64,000 nt of DNA from Nocardioides houyundeii (lineage in GTDB: Bacteria > Actinomycetota > Actinomycetes > Propionibacteriales > Nocardioidaceae): assembly GCF_002865585.1 (NCBI RefSeq), contig NZ_CP025581.1, positions 2,170,001-2,234,000 of the forward strand, written 5' to 3'. How positions within the stretch are numbered: the first letter of the stretch is position 1; each line of letters starts with the position of its first letter. Positions 55,644 to 64,000 of this stretch are shown here, piece after piece. The notes beneath the pieces were generated by a model, which searched no databases, had not been told where the DNA came from, and was given only the letters and a program-made list of their open reading frames with translations. The position numbers and the translations under genes were made by a program.

Positions 55644-56386
55644 GACGCGGCTCCTGCCTTGTGCTCGGAGCCGAGGTAGGCCTCGATCACCGCCGGCATG
55701 TGACTGACCTCTTCCGGTGTGCCATCAGCGACCAGGCTCCCTCGCTCGAGCATGGCGATCCGGTCGCACAGTCCCATCACGAACGACATGTCGTGCTCCA
55801 CCAGGACGATGGTGAGGCCATCGTCAGCGAGCGCGCGCAGCGTGGTGGCGACCTCCTTGGTCTCGAAGGAGGTCAGCCCGGAGGATGCCTCGTCGAGGAG
55901 GAGGAGGCGGGGTCCGGTGGCGAGGGCACGCGCCATCTCCACCAGGCGTTGGGTGCCGGTGGCCAACGAGTCGGCGCGCTCGTCCGCGATGCCGTCGAGA
56001 TTGAACTTCCGGCAGAGCTCCTTGGCGAGCTCCTGAGCGTGGCGACCTGCGGCACCCCGGCCCCCGCGCGCCTCGGCGCCGACCAGCACGTTCTCCTGGA
56101 CGGTGAGCGTCCCGAACGTCTCCAGGCGCTGGAACGTGCGAGCGATGCCACGGTGCGCACGGACGTGTGGCGGCGCATGGGTGATGTCGCGCCCCTCGAA
56201 ATGAACCGAGCCGGCGACCGAGTGCTGGATCCCGGCGATCACGTTGAACAGCGTCGTCTTGCCGGCGCCGTTGGGGCCGATCAGGCCCACGATCGTGCCG
56301 GGCTCGATCTCGAGCGACACATCGTCCACGGCGGTGTTGGCGCCGAACCTGACCGTGACGTTCCTGACCTGCAGCAGAGCGGTCAT
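55640..56386 (-). CDS. branched-chain-type ABC transporter ATP-binding protein (LivG-like, second importer)
   Basis: A 248-residue ATPase: Walker A GPNGAGKT at residues 37-44, RTFQRLETFGTLTVQENVLVG near 83 (LivG style), signature region LATGTQRLVEMARAL, Walker B LLLLDEASSGL, and switch VLVEHDMSFV. ATG at 56386 overlaps the LivM stop (ATGA). Its partner is the LivF-like protein just downstream. Confidence 0.9.
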
Positions 56387-57663
56387 CGTGCCGCCACCTC
56401 CTTCATGCCCAGTGCCCTGTTGAGGGCCGAGATGCCTGCGGGGTCGAACGGTCGGTCGACCCCGGTCTCTGGGGCGAGTGCGGTCTGGACCTGTGCCCCC
56501 GCTTCCCCGGTGGGGAGCTGTCCCTTGCCCCACCCGGTGAGCACGAGGACGGCGAGCCATCCGAGCCCGACTCCGAGCACGGTCGGCACGACACCCGGGA
56601 GCCCGACGACCACCCCGACGCCGATGCCGACTGTCACACCGCCCAGCACGCACAGCACATGCCATGGCCGGCGCCGGCACAGGTCCACCAACAGCGGGAT
56701 CTGGCCACGCGGGTACTCACCGAGGGCCAGCACCGCCAGCGCGGGACCGAGGAGCTCGACGCCGTGCGTCAGCGTCCCCGGGGCCACGTCCTTGGCCAAG
56801 GTGGTGAAGACAACCCCCATGAGGGCCGCGACGAGAGGTCCGCTGACAGTGCCCACGCCCCAGATGGTCAGGGCCAGCACCACGCCGAGCCCCGCGATCA
56901 TCGAGAACTGGTCAACGCTGCCGACCCTGGCGCCCTGGACCAGCACGCCTCCGCCAACGCCCGAGATGCCGCCCGCGATCGCGAACACGTACGCCTTCTG
57001 GCGGGCCACGTTGATGCCGATGCAGGCTGCGGCCGCCTCGCTGTCACGCAGCGCCACCAAGCGCCGACCGACCGCGCTTCGACGCACCCACACCAGGCCG
57101 AGGGCGACGAGCAGGTATATGACGGCCGCGTAGAGGAGGAAGGCCGCTGGTGAGGAGAGGTCGATGCCGAGCACCGAGATCGGCGGAAGGCTCCGCATCT
57201 CGGCGAAGAGCTCGGGCTGGACCAGAATCAGTCCGGTAGCGATCAGCGCGAGTGCGATCGAGCTCAATGCCAGGTACAGCTCCCGCAGTCGTAGGGCTGG
57301 CAGCGCGAAGATCACGCCGAAGGCCGCCGTGCCGAGCGCGGCCGGGATGAGCGCCCAGGCCGCTCCCCCTGCGTAGTAGGTGATCGCAGCGCCGACTCCA
57401 CCCAGCGCGTACGGCGCGAGCAGGGGGATGCCGGCCCAACCCATCAAAGGGACCAGGCCGAGCAAGATGACGCCGACCGACAAGGCGGTGACCAGCCTGG
57501 ACTGGAGAGTGGTGCTCGCCACGAATCCCGCCAGCGTCGCTGACCCGAGCAGCACCAGCGACCACACGAGCACACTGCGGTTGGACGGCAGGCTCTCCAT
57601 GGCGTAGGTGCGTGCTGCGCCGGCCATCTTCACAGCTGGCTGGGGCAGGAACAGCAGCACCAC
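56383..57663 (-). CDS. LivM-like permease, probably the second half of a fused LivHM protein
   Basis: Membrane permease with LivM landmarks: GWAGIPLLAPYALGGVGAA (piecewise: LLAPYALGGVGA), RLRELYLALSSIAL, VALRDSEAAAACIGINVARQK, and a C-terminal extension of about 90 residues with two extra membrane segments. As given, the frame opens at 57663, inside what should be the C-terminus of LivH. The region before the first LivM helix has no ribosome site. With one base added at 57709-57713 the LivH frame runs straight into this one, giving a single LivHM chain of about 739 residues. Confidence 0.82.
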   Translation of the reverse strand: MVLLFLPQPAVKMAGAARTYAMESLPSNRSVLVWSLVLLGSATLAGFVASTTLQSRLVTALSVGVILLGLVPLMGWAGIPLLAPYALGGVGAAITYYAGGAAWALIPAALGTAAFGVIFALPALRLRELYLALSSIALALIATGLILVQPELFAEMRSLPPISVLGIDLSSPAAFLLYAAVIYLLVALGLVWVRRSAVGRRLVALRDSEAAAACIGINVARQKAYVFAIAGGISGVGGGVLVQGARVGSVDQFSMIAGLGVVLALTIWGVGTVSGPLVAALMGVVFTTLAKDVAPGTLTHGVELLGPALAVLALGEYPRGQIPLLVDLCRRRPWHVLCVLGGVTVGIGVGVVVGLPGVVPTVLGVGLGWLAVLVLTGWGKGQLPTGEAGAQVQTALAPETGVDRPFDPAGISALNRALGMKEVAAR

Positions 57664-58601
57664 GAACAGCGCCAGCCCCGGGATGGCATTGGGGACGAGG
57701 TTCCACCGCCCCCGAACTCCAGGAAGGTCGCGGAGAAGGTGACCAGCAGGCCGAGCAGCAGCGCGCCCAGGTACGTCATCGAGAGACTCCGGAGCCGACC
57801 GAAGACTGCCGCAGCGAACGCGTTAACGATGAGCAGGGACAGGGTCTCCGCCCCCATGTTGCCAACCTCGGGTGCGATGAGGATTCCGGCCAGCGCCGCG
57901 CTTACGGACCCGATGATCCACGCGGTGGCCGAGACTCGGCTCGGCCGCACGCCGTACAGGGCCGCGACGTCCTCGTTGTCGACGACAGCGCGCATCGAGA
58001 TGCCCAGACGTGTTCGACGGAGCAACAGCTGGACCGCGACGGCCAGGACCACAGCCGTCGAGATCGTGATCACGCGGTGCCAGGTCAGAGTGACACCGGC
58101 GATCTCGATGCCCCCAGGACCACCCAGTCCCTGAATCGGGTACGGGTTGTTGGGGTTCCAGATCAACGTCGCAATGCCCAGCAGTGCGATGAGCACGCCG
58201 ACCGAGCCCACCAGCTGCGCCACCAGCGGAGCGTGCTTGAGGTGTCGCATCACGTACCGCTCCAGCAGGTAGCCGAAGAGCGGCGCGAAGCCGCCGACGA
58301 CCAGGACCAGCGCGAGCGGGACGGGGACTCCCAGGTTCACACTGACCTCCCAGTACACGAAGGCGCACACCATGCCCATCGCGCCCTGGGCGAAGTTGAA
58401 GATTCCCGTGGCGCTATGCACCACGACCAGACCTGTCGCGCTGATCGCGTAGACGCCCGCCACCGGGAGAGCGAACACGAGCAGCTGCGTCACTGACTCG
58501 CCCGTCACAGGCCTTCCGGACCAGGTGGCGCGAGCGATCAGACCGAAGACGGCGACCAGGACAAGTGCGAGGGCGGCATGGCGCCACGGGATCTTCCTCA
58601 T
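57630..58601 (-). CDS. LivH-like permease, probably the first half of a fused LivHM protein
   Basis: Permease with LivH landmarks: VHSATGIFNFAQGAMGMVCAF near residue 60 (piecewise: GIFNFAQGAMGM) and RAVVDNEDVAALYGVRPSRVSA near 205. The last 25 residues as given (GTSSPMPSRGWRCSWC...) do not look like a permease. At the five-C run 57709-57713 one added base changes them to WNLVPNAIPGLALFVV, which continues without stop into the LivM-like gene. The start ATG lies seven bases after the binding-protein stop. Confidence 0.82.
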   Translation of the reverse strand: MRKIPWRHAALALVLVAVFGLIARATWSGRPVTGESVTQLLVFALPVAGVYAISATGLVVVHSATGIFNFAQGAMGMVCAFVYWEVSVNLGVPVPLALVLVVGGFAPLFGYLLERYVMRHLKHAPLVAQLVGSVGVLIALLGIATLIWNPNNPYPIQGLGGPGGIEIAGVTLTWHRVITISTAVVLAVAVQLLLRRTRLGISMRAVVDNEDVAALYGVRPSRVSATAWIIGSVSAALAGILIAPEVGNMGAETLSLLIVNAFAAAVFGRLRSLSMTYLGALLLGLLVTFSATFLEFGGGGTSSPMPSRGWRCSWCCCSCPSQL

Positions 58602-58607
58602 GCGTGA

Positions 58608-59999
58608 TCAGCCCTTGAAGTCGGCAACAGGGTCGACGGTCACCGTTTCGGTGCCGGAGCAGTGGAACGTGCCGGCAGCCTCAGGGAAGACCCGCTGCCA
58701 CGTGCCGTCCTCCTGGACCTCTACTGCGACGACGCACTTGGGGGGCATTGCCGCGTCATTGGGGTTGAACGGCGCGACCATCCCATCGTTGTCGAACTCC
58801 GTGATCCCCTTCATCGCCGTGAGGATCGCTTCACGGGTGACCGCGTTGGGTCCCTCCGACGCGACTATCTCCTCCACCGCCTTCTGGAAGAGACGAGCGG
58901 CGACCCAGGTCGGCTGCGAGAAGGTGTTGTGCGTCTTCACGCGGTCCACGAACGTCTGGAGCTCCTCGTTCTCCGAAGCCTCCTCGTAGGGCAGGCTGGT
59001 GAGCATCGCGACCACGCCGGTCGCGGCCGGTCCCGCGGCCTTCGGGAACGCCGGGTCGTAGCAGGTCGTCTGGCACACCCACCGAACGTCCTCCAGCCCC
59101 TGCGCTGCGGCCTCCTTCAGCGCCACGATGAAGCTCGGGAAGGTGGCCGAGGTGATGCCGAAGGTCGAGCCGGCCTCCTTCATGTCCTGGATGAGCGGGG
59201 TGTAGTGGCTCTGGGTGTCCGTGCCCTTGGAACCGATCTCGCCGTCCGAGGTGAAGCCCTGGACGGTCTGCAGCGTGCGCCAGGCCGGGATGACGGAGCC
59301 GATGGTGACCGGTGAGGTGTTGGCGACCATGTACCCGCCGCTTGCTCCCTCGCCCACGATCTCCTCCAGCGCCTCACCGAGTGCGAGCCCCTGGACGATG
59401 TCGCGCTTGCCCTGCTTCGGGGGGCACGCGTCCCCACTGCCGGGCCCGGAACGGAAGGTCGTCTCATTGCAGCCGTGCAGCGGGTTGAGGATCGCCGCCG
59501 GGATGTCGGGCAGACCCGTCTTGGCGCCGTTCTTGTCGACGCAGTCGGCGACCGCGGTGGCGTCCGCAACCGCGAGCATGAAGCTGCCGACCATGGCGAC
59601 GCTGTTCTGGCAGGCGTCCAGCATGGCGCTGCGCGACTCGGTGGGGTCGATCTTCGTGTCGTAGGTCCGCACCTCGATCTGCCGGCAGGCCAAGCCGCCC
59701 TCTTCGTTGACCAAGTCGGCCCACGCTTCGATCGCCTCCAGGGACCCGTTGGCCATGCCTGGGATCGCCTGCGACCCTGTGTCCGCCCCGATGGTCACCG
59801 TGATCGTGTCCTCGGTGACTCCGATCTCGGTGGCCTCGAGGCTCACGCCCTCGCAGGCGCTCGAGGAAGTGGGCTCCTTGCCCCCTGCCTCGCCGTCCCC
59901 GAGGCCTCCGTCGGCGGTGGTCCGCTCCGCGCCTCCGCAACCAGCGAGCAACAACGCCGTCGCAAAGACGGCCGCCACGGTCCTATACCCAGCACGCAT
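58608..59999 (-). CDS. Liv-type ABC transporter substrate-binding lipoprotein (second importer)
   Basis: A 463-residue extracellular binding protein with lipobox Cys21 (LLLAGC). A linker of about 30 residues follows, then the type I binding fold: ITVTIGADTGSQAIPGMANG near residue 70 and GLACRQIEVRTYDTKIDP near 105. Several Cys (CQNSV, CVDKNG, CNETTF, CPPKQG, CQTTCYDP) are more than usual and may form disulphides. ATG at 59999 has GGAG. First gene of the second importer operon; divergent from the thiolase-like gene. Confidence 0.87.
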   Translation of the reverse strand: MRAGYRTVAAVFATALLLAGCGGAERTTADGGLGDGEAGGKEPTSSSACEGVSLEATEIGVTEDTITVTIGADTGSQAIPGMANGSLEAIEAWADLVNEEGGLACRQIEVRTYDTKIDPTESRSAMLDACQNSVAMVGSFMLAVADATAVADCVDKNGAKTGLPDIPAAILNPLHGCNETTFRSGPGSGDACPPKQGKRDIVQGLALGEALEEIVGEGASGGYMVANTSPVTIGSVIPAWRTLQTVQGFTSDGEIGSKGTDTQSHYTPLIQDMKEAGSTFGITSATFPSFIVALKEAAAQGLEDVRWVCQTTCYDPAFPKAAGPAATGVVAMLTSLPYEEASENEELQTFVDRVKTHNTFSQPTWVAARLFQKAVEEIVASEGPNAVTREAILTAMKGITEFDNDGMVAPFNPNDAAMPPKCVVAVEVQEDGTWQRVFPEAAGTFHCSGTETVTVDPVADFKG

Positions 60000-60105
60000 A
60001 CTCTGTCTCCCTCTGGAAGTGACGGTGATCACACGTCTCCAGAAGTGAAACAGGATTCCTATCCTCTGTCTAGACCCACATCGATGTACCGCAACGTCAA
60101 TCACG

Positions 60106-60136
60106 TTGAGAGCCTGGACATTAGGAGAACTAGAAT
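60106..60136 (+). promoter_or_regulatory. candidate promoter of the thiolase/DUF35 operon
   Basis: TTGAGA and TAGAAT separated by 19 bases, about 45 bases upstream of the thiolase-like ATG. TAGAAT lies within the small palindrome CTAGAATCTAG. The TAGAAT element also occurs in the arms of the second TetR operator, so shared control is possible but unproven. Confidence 0.45.
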
Positions 60137-60180
60137 CTAGTCTCGAACCACTGAACGGCACCTGAGGGAGACGACGCGAC

Positions 60181-61389
60181 ATGGGCCTGCGGGGCGAAGC
60201 AGCGATTGTGGGAATGTGCGAACTGCCTCCGAGTCGGCTGCCTGCCGGCCCGGCCGAGTTCACGATCGAGCAGTACGCCCGCCTCGCGGCAGCGGCAGTC
60301 GCCGATGCCGGACTGGACGGCCGGGTCGTCGATGGTCTGGTGACTGGCCAGCTCGGGGAGTCGGCCATGTTCGTGCCGTCGACGGTTGCGGAGTACCTGG
60401 GCATCCCCGCCAACTTCGCGGAGATCGTCGACCTCGGCGGTGCGAATGCAGTGGGCATGGTGTGGCGCGCCGCGGCCGCGGTGGAGCTCGGGATCTGCCA
60501 GGCGGTGCTGTGCGTCATCCCCGGCAGCTGGAACGTGCCTGCCTCACCGCTGAAGCCCATTCCCGGAATCGAGGAGCGGTCCTGGTTCGGCGCCTCCAGC
60601 AACCTCTTCGGCTCGCCGCAGGCAGAGTTCGAGGTGCCCTACGGAAACCTCGGGCAGAACGCGCCCTACGCCCAGATCGCCCGGCTCTACGGGGAGGTGT
60701 ACGGCTACGACCCGCGGGCGATGGCCAAGATTGCCGTCGACCAGCGCACCAACGCCTGCGCGACCCCGGACGCGGTCTTCCACGGCCAGCCGATCACCGT
60801 CGAGGACGTGCTGGCCAGCCCCCTGATCGCCGACCCGCTGCACAAGCTGGAGATCGTGATGCCGTGCCAGGGCGGAGCCGCGGTACTGGTGACGAACTCC
60901 GAGCTGGCTGGGAGGTCCCGGAACCGGCCGGTCTGGATCAAGGGCTTTGGGGAACGGGTGCCCTACAAGACACCCACCTATGCCGAGGACCTTCTGGTCT
61001 CCCCCATCAAGCACGCTGCGGAGCAGGCGTTCGCCATGGCCGGGTTGTCCCGGGGCGACGTCGACATGGTGTCGATCTACGACTGCTACACGATCACGGT
61101 CCTGATGAGCCTGGAGGACGCCGGATTCTGCGAGAAGGGCAAAGGGATGCAGTTCGTGCGCGATCACGACCTGACCTTCCGCGGTGATTTTCCGACGAAC
61201 ACCGGCGGAGGGCAGCTGTCGTTCGGCCAGGCGGGCTCCGCAGGTGGGATGCACCACGTGTGCGATGCGACCCGTCAGCTCACCGGACGTGCCGGCGCGG
61301 CACAGGTGCCCGACTGCTCGGTCGCCTTCGTCTCGGGCAACGGCGGAATCATGGGCGAACAGGGCGCACTCGTCCTGAAGGGCGACTGA
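60181..61389 (+). CDS. lipid-transfer-type thiolase-like protein (SCP-x/Ltp2-like)
   Basis: A 402-residue thiolase-fold protein of the lipid-transfer/SCP-x thiolase group. Where true thiolases have the nucleophilic Cys, this one reads LGGANAVGMVWRAAAA, so the nucleophile is missing. IYDCYTITVLMSLED near residue 300 and the glycine-rich end VSGNGGIMGEQGALVL are typical of Ltp-like proteins. Family members act with a DUF35 partner in retro-aldol cleavage of steroid side-chain CoA esters (Ltp2 with ChsH2). The next gene is exactly such a partner. First gene of a short rightward operon. Confidence 0.82.
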   Translation: MGLRGEAAIVGMCELPPSRLPAGPAEFTIEQYARLAAAAVADAGLDGRVVDGLVTGQLGESAMFVPSTVAEYLGIPANFAEIVDLGGANAVGMVWRAAAAVELGICQAVLCVIPGSWNVPASPLKPIPGIEERSWFGASSNLFGSPQAEFEVPYGNLGQNAPYAQIARLYGEVYGYDPRAMAKIAVDQRTNACATPDAVFHGQPITVEDVLASPLIADPLHKLEIVMPCQGGAAVLVTNSELAGRSRNRPVWIKGFGERVPYKTPTYAEDLLVSPIKHAAEQAFAMAGLSRGDVDMVSIYDCYTITVLMSLEDAGFCEKGKGMQFVRDHDLTFRGDFPTNTGGGQLSFGQAGSAGGMHHVCDATRQLTGRAGAAQVPDCSVAFVSGNGGIMGEQGALVLKGD

Positions 61390-61416
61390 CATGGCAATCG
61401 AGAGGGAGCAACGACG

Positions 61417-61833
61417 ATGACAGCACGTCCGCCGAGGCCCATGCCGGTGCCCACACCGACCAGCCAGCCGTACTGGGACGCACTGGCAGCACACCGGGTG
61501 CGCATCCAGTACTCCCCCTCGCTGGGCGAGTACGTCTTCTACCCGCGGGTGATCTCGCCGCACACCCTGGTCGATGACCTCGAGTGGCGGGAGATCTCGG
61601 GCATGGGCAGGCTCTACACCTTCACCGTGGCGGAACGGCCGGTCTCCCCACACTTCGCCGACGATGTCCCGCAACTGCTGGCGGTGGTGCAGTGGGACGA
61701 GGGCCCTCGCTGCACCACCGAGATCGTGGACGCCACGGTCCACGATCTCGAGGTGGGGATGAGGATGGAGCCCGTGTTCTGCGACTACCCGCAGCACGCC
61801 ATCACGATGCTGCGCTACCGGCCGGCGCGCTGA
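61417..61833 (+). CDS. DUF35 OB-fold protein (partner of the thiolase-like protein)
   Basis: A 138-residue OB-fold acyl-CoA-associated protein. In most DUF35 proteins the N-terminus holds a four-Cys zinc ribbon; here the matching stretch is VRIQYSPSLGEYVFYPRVIS with no Cys at all, so no zinc is bound. The OB fold follows: YTFTVAERPVSPHFADDVP near residue 65, then VVQWDEGPRCTTEIVD. It lies 27 bases after the thiolase-like gene. It probably forms the lyase complex with that protein. Its end overlaps the convergent DoxX gene by 32 bases. Confidence 0.8.
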   Translation: MTARPPRPMPVPTPTSQPYWDALAAHRVRIQYSPSLGEYVFYPRVISPHTLVDDLEWREISGMGRLYTFTVAERPVSPHFADDVPQLLAVVQWDEGPRCTTEIVDATVHDLEVGMRMEPVFCDYPQHAITMLRYRPAR

Positions 61834-62349
61834 CCGCCGTACGGTCGGGTCGCCAGAACATGACGAGGAGCAGTGCTCCCCCGCCCAGACCCAGTGCCGC
61901 GGTGGCGATGGTCTGCCACCAGCCGCCCCCAGGATGCCGAGCGCGTGGTCCAGCGAGAACGCCCCCGCACCCCATCCCCCGATCACCACAGCGCACACCG
62001 AGAGGACCAGGACGTACTCGTAGCCCTCACCCGGCCGGAAGATGAAGAAGCCGTTCTTCAAGTGGTTGGTGACCAGAGCCACCACCATGGTCCCGAGCAA
62101 CGCGGCGCTAGCGAGCGGGGTAAGCAGCCCGAGGAGCAGCAGCGCCCCGGCCCCGAGCTCGGTGATGCTGGCCAGCCAGGCGTGCAGCCGGCCCGGGCGC
62201 ATGCCCAACGACTCGAACCATCGCGCGGTCCCTGGGATCCTGCCCCCGCCGAACACGTGGTTCCACCCGTGTGCCAAGAACACCACTGCCAGGGTGAACC
62301 GCAGCAGGAGCAGCAGGAAATCGGCCGAGTGGCCGGGGTCACCGTTCAT
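61802..62349 (-). CDS. DoxX-family membrane protein (frameshifted near the end)
   Basis: Four-helix DoxX-type protein: LLLLRFTLAVVFLAHGWNHVFGG at the start (landmark AHGWNHVFG), ITELGAGALLLLGLLTPLA near residue 62, and GYEYVLVLSVCAVVIGGWG near 105. After HALGIL the frame is wrong as given. One added base at the five-C run 61926-61930 restores GGGWWQTIATAALGLGGG and a final hydrophobic helix ending at 61802, total about 182 residues. DoxX proteins are linked to redox enzymes and thiosulfate or quinone metabolism; the role here is unknown. Confidence 0.72.
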
Positions 62350-62379
62350 GACTCTTGATCCCTTCTGAAGATGGTGGCC

Positions 62380-62434
62380 ACGCGCGGGCGGGTGCAGCTG
62401 CGACGCGCTGTCGCGACTGCACCCGCCCGCGCGT
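62380..62434 (-). terminator. long hairpin terminator after the second amidohydrolase gene
   Basis: Perfect 18-base inverted repeat (ACGCGCGGGCGGGTGCAG and its complement) with a 19-base loop that can form an inner GCGAC/GTCGC stem. It lies between the amidohydrolase stop (62454) and the DoxX start (62349). Confidence 0.85.
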
Positions 62435-62453
62435 CACCGACGCCCGTGGACGC

Positions 62454-63317
62454 CTACGCGTCGAGCTTGAGGACGCGACGGGCGTTCCCACTGAGGAACT
62501 TGGGCCAGACCTCCTCCTTGAACGGCACGTGGGGCATGTCGGTGAAGATCCGCTCCAGGCTCAGACCCATGGGGAAGTAGCCGGCGTAGATGATCTTGTC
62601 GGCGCCGCGCGTGTTGGCGAAGTCGATGATCTCCTTCGGATAGTGCTTCGGCGCGAAGGCCGACGTGGAGTAGTAGAGGTTCGGCCACTTGAGCATGAGC
62701 TTCCACGCCAGCTTCTCCCACGGCTCGCACCCGTGACGGGTGATGAAGACCAGGTCGGGGAAGTCGTACATGACGGTGTCGATGCGTGACACCTCCTGGA
62801 CCGCGAACTTCAGGCGGGGACCCGGAATGCCGGCGGTGCAGAAGATCGGGATGTCCAGGTCGACGCACGTCTGGTAGATCGGATACATCTGTGGGGCGTC
62901 GATGGCGACCTGCGGGAAGGTGCCAGCAGGAAAGACGCCCGTAGCCTTGATGCCGAACTCGTCGTGATCCCGGCGCAGCTGGCGCACGGATCCGGTGATG
63001 TCATTCGGGTCGCTGATGTCGCTGGACGGGATGAAGCGGTCGGGGTGCTTCTTCAGAGCAAGTCGGGAGGTCTCGTCCGAGACGCCCACAAGACCCCGTT
63101 CGATGTTGTACCTGTCCATCTCCTTCAACGTCACCGAGATCGGGTCGCCGCTCGGCAGGTCCTTCGGCACCTGCTTGAACATGTACTCGGCGGGAAACTC
63201 CATCTCCTCCGAACCCTTGTCGCGGGTCTGCTTGCGGATGAAGTCGTACTGGGCGAATCCCTCGTGAGGGAACCCGATCATCGTGTCGATAACGGGGATT
63301 CCGGCGGGCATTGCCAT
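62454..63317 (-). CDS. amidohydrolase-fold protein lacking the usual metal ligands
   Basis: A 287-residue TIM-barrel protein of the AH2 group. Positions normally holding metal ligands differ: VIDTMIGFPH instead of a D-x-H-x-H start, IFCTAGIPG where a His is expected, and YAGYFPMG where GSDYPH is usual; RHGCEPWEK keeps one His. It may be a metal-free member or have a changed site. ATG at 63317 has AAGGAGG six bases upstream, an excellent site. Monocistronic, divergent from the partial VOC gene; the first amidohydrolase lies at 48-49.6 kb. Confidence 0.75.
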   Translation of the reverse strand: MAMPAGIPVIDTMIGFPHEGFAQYDFIRKQTRDKGSEEMEFPAEYMFKQVPKDLPSGDPISVTLKEMDRYNIERGLVGVSDETSRLALKKHPDRFIPSSDISDPNDITGSVRQLRRDHDEFGIKATGVFPAGTFPQVAIDAPQMYPIYQTCVDLDIPIFCTAGIPGPRLKFAVQEVSRIDTVMYDFPDLVFITRHGCEPWEKLAWKLMLKWPNLYYSTSAFAPKHYPKEIIDFANTRGADKIIYAGYFPMGLSLERIFTDMPHVPFKEEVWPKFLSGNARRVLKLDA

Positions 63318-63477
63318 GCGGTGCCTCCTTGAGCGTCGGGGATGCCTCACGACATCAAGCATCGACACCGACTATGAAACCAGATTACAGTTTCGTCAAT
63401 AGTCGGCGTGGTCCTCCCGTCCTCGGGAGCGACATTTCACCCTCCGGCACAACGGAACCCACCGCCTTGGAGGAACC

Positions 63478-64000
63478 ATGACAGGACCAGGCATGCTCGA
63501 CCATCTGGCGATCGGCGTCGCCGACTGGAGCGACGGGTACGACGTCTTTGCCCGCGAGCTGGGCGGCCACTGGTCGCACGGCGGCGATGCCGGCGCGTTC
63601 GCCCCGTACCAGCTCGTCTACGAACATGGATTCCGACTTGAGCTGATCGCCCCGGGCTCGCAGGAGGGCTTCATGCACCGGTTCATCGACCGCGACGGCC
63701 CAGGACCCCACCACATCACCTTCAAGGTGCCCTCCCTGGAGCGAGCGCTCGACGACGTCGGGAGACTCGGCATCGAGCCCCTGGGCGGACGCACCGACAC
63801 CCCGTTCTGGCAGGAGGCATTCCTCCACCCCCGCACCAGCGCGCTCGGCACGCTGATCCAGCTGGTGGAGGCCGACGAGTCCATGCTGACCTCCCAGATC
63901 GGGGAGTCGCCGGCCCCACCGGGCTTCCCGACCGTCCAGCAGAGACAGCAGGGGATCGCGTGGGTCGGGGTCACCACGTCGGACATGCGCATCGCTCGCG
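63478..64000 (+). CDS. VOC (glyoxalase-like) family protein, 3' end outside window
   Basis: The frame opens at ATG 63478 with GGAGG and stays open to the window edge; about 174 residues are visible. DHLAIGVADW near residue 7 gives the first metal His, GPHHITFKVPSL near 80 the second, and FLHPRTSALGTLIQLVEAD near 118 has the Glu region. It is a relative of the VOC protein at 49.7-50.5 kb. Divergent from the metal-ligand-poor amidohydrolase-fold gene, so the pair probably shares a promoter region and a pathway. Confidence 0.8.
   Translation, partial: MTGPGMLDHLAIGVADWSDGYDVFARELGGHWSHGGDAGAFAPYQLVYEHGFRLELIAPGSQEGFMHRFIDRDGPGPHHITFKVPSLERALDDVGRLGIEPLGGRTDTPFWQEAFLHPRTSALGTLIQLVEADESMLTSQIGESPAPPGFPTVQQRQQGIAWVGVTTSDMRIAR

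Noticed and set aside
63360..63400. GACTAT-GAAAC ... GTTTC-GTCAATAGTC as an operator between the last two genes
   Set aside because: The arms match only with an unequal insertion; too weak to claim.

Overview
The window is about 64 kb of very GC-rich DNA with dense, mostly short-gap gene packing. F420-type (LLM) flavoenzymes, many acyl-CoA ligases, TetR-controlled beta-oxidation operons and lipoprotein-anchored solute binders point to an actinobacterium. The style fits Nocardioides or a relative, but the genus is inferred. I saw no rRNA, tRNA, CRISPR array, insertion sequence or phage gene, and no gene-free stretch longer than about 200 bases.

Layout. 1-2.4 kb: end of an amino-acid permease, a small membrane protein and an AhpD-like protein. 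2.5-6.8 kb: leftward operon of an EthD-like protein, an Old-Yellow-Enzyme-type reductase, a second EthD-like protein, a SnoaL-like protein and a broken reading frame. 7-13.2 kb: rightward branched-chain-type ABC importer with two near-duplicate binding proteins. 13.3-19.3 kb: VanZ-like gene, then an acyl-CoA ligase translationally coupled to a TRAP transporter. 19.5-31.8 kb: divergent units of LLM oxidoreductases, acyl-CoA ligases (one fused to a SnoaL domain), crotonases, a 3-hydroxyacyl-CoA dehydrogenase and thioesterases. 31.9-44.2 kb: two leftward beta-oxidation operons separated by a TetR gene. 44.4-48 kb: glycosidase-like protein, a LigB/DODA dioxygenase and a MarR-controlled oxidoreductase. 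48-64 kb: a second catabolic island with two amidohydrolase-fold proteins, two VOC proteins, its own TetR, a fused double acyl-CoA dehydrogenase, a complete Liv importer, a lipid-transfer-type thiolase with a DUF35 partner, and DoxX.

How the genes work together. Nine copies of a 14-bp palindrome (consensus ACCAAnCGnnTGGT; the last copy is a wider variant) occupy the promoters of most catabolic units between 2.4 and 44.3 kb. They tie the importer, the reductases, four of the five ligases directly and both beta-oxidation operons into one apparent regulon. The likely repressor is the TetR protein at 36.3-37.0 kb. The enzyme set (OYE, LLM, EthD, SnoaL, CaiB-type CoA transferase, double acyl-CoA dehydrogenases, crotonases mostly lacking the hydratase glutamates) suggests CoA-dependent breakdown of a cyclic or branched acid such as a terpenoid, alicyclic or steroid-derived compound. 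The substrate cannot be read from sequence.

Caution. At least nine genes are broken or cut short by what looks like one missing base, nearly always in a G or C run. This repeated pattern suggests base-calling error more than gene decay, so frameshifted genes are described as they would read when repaired.
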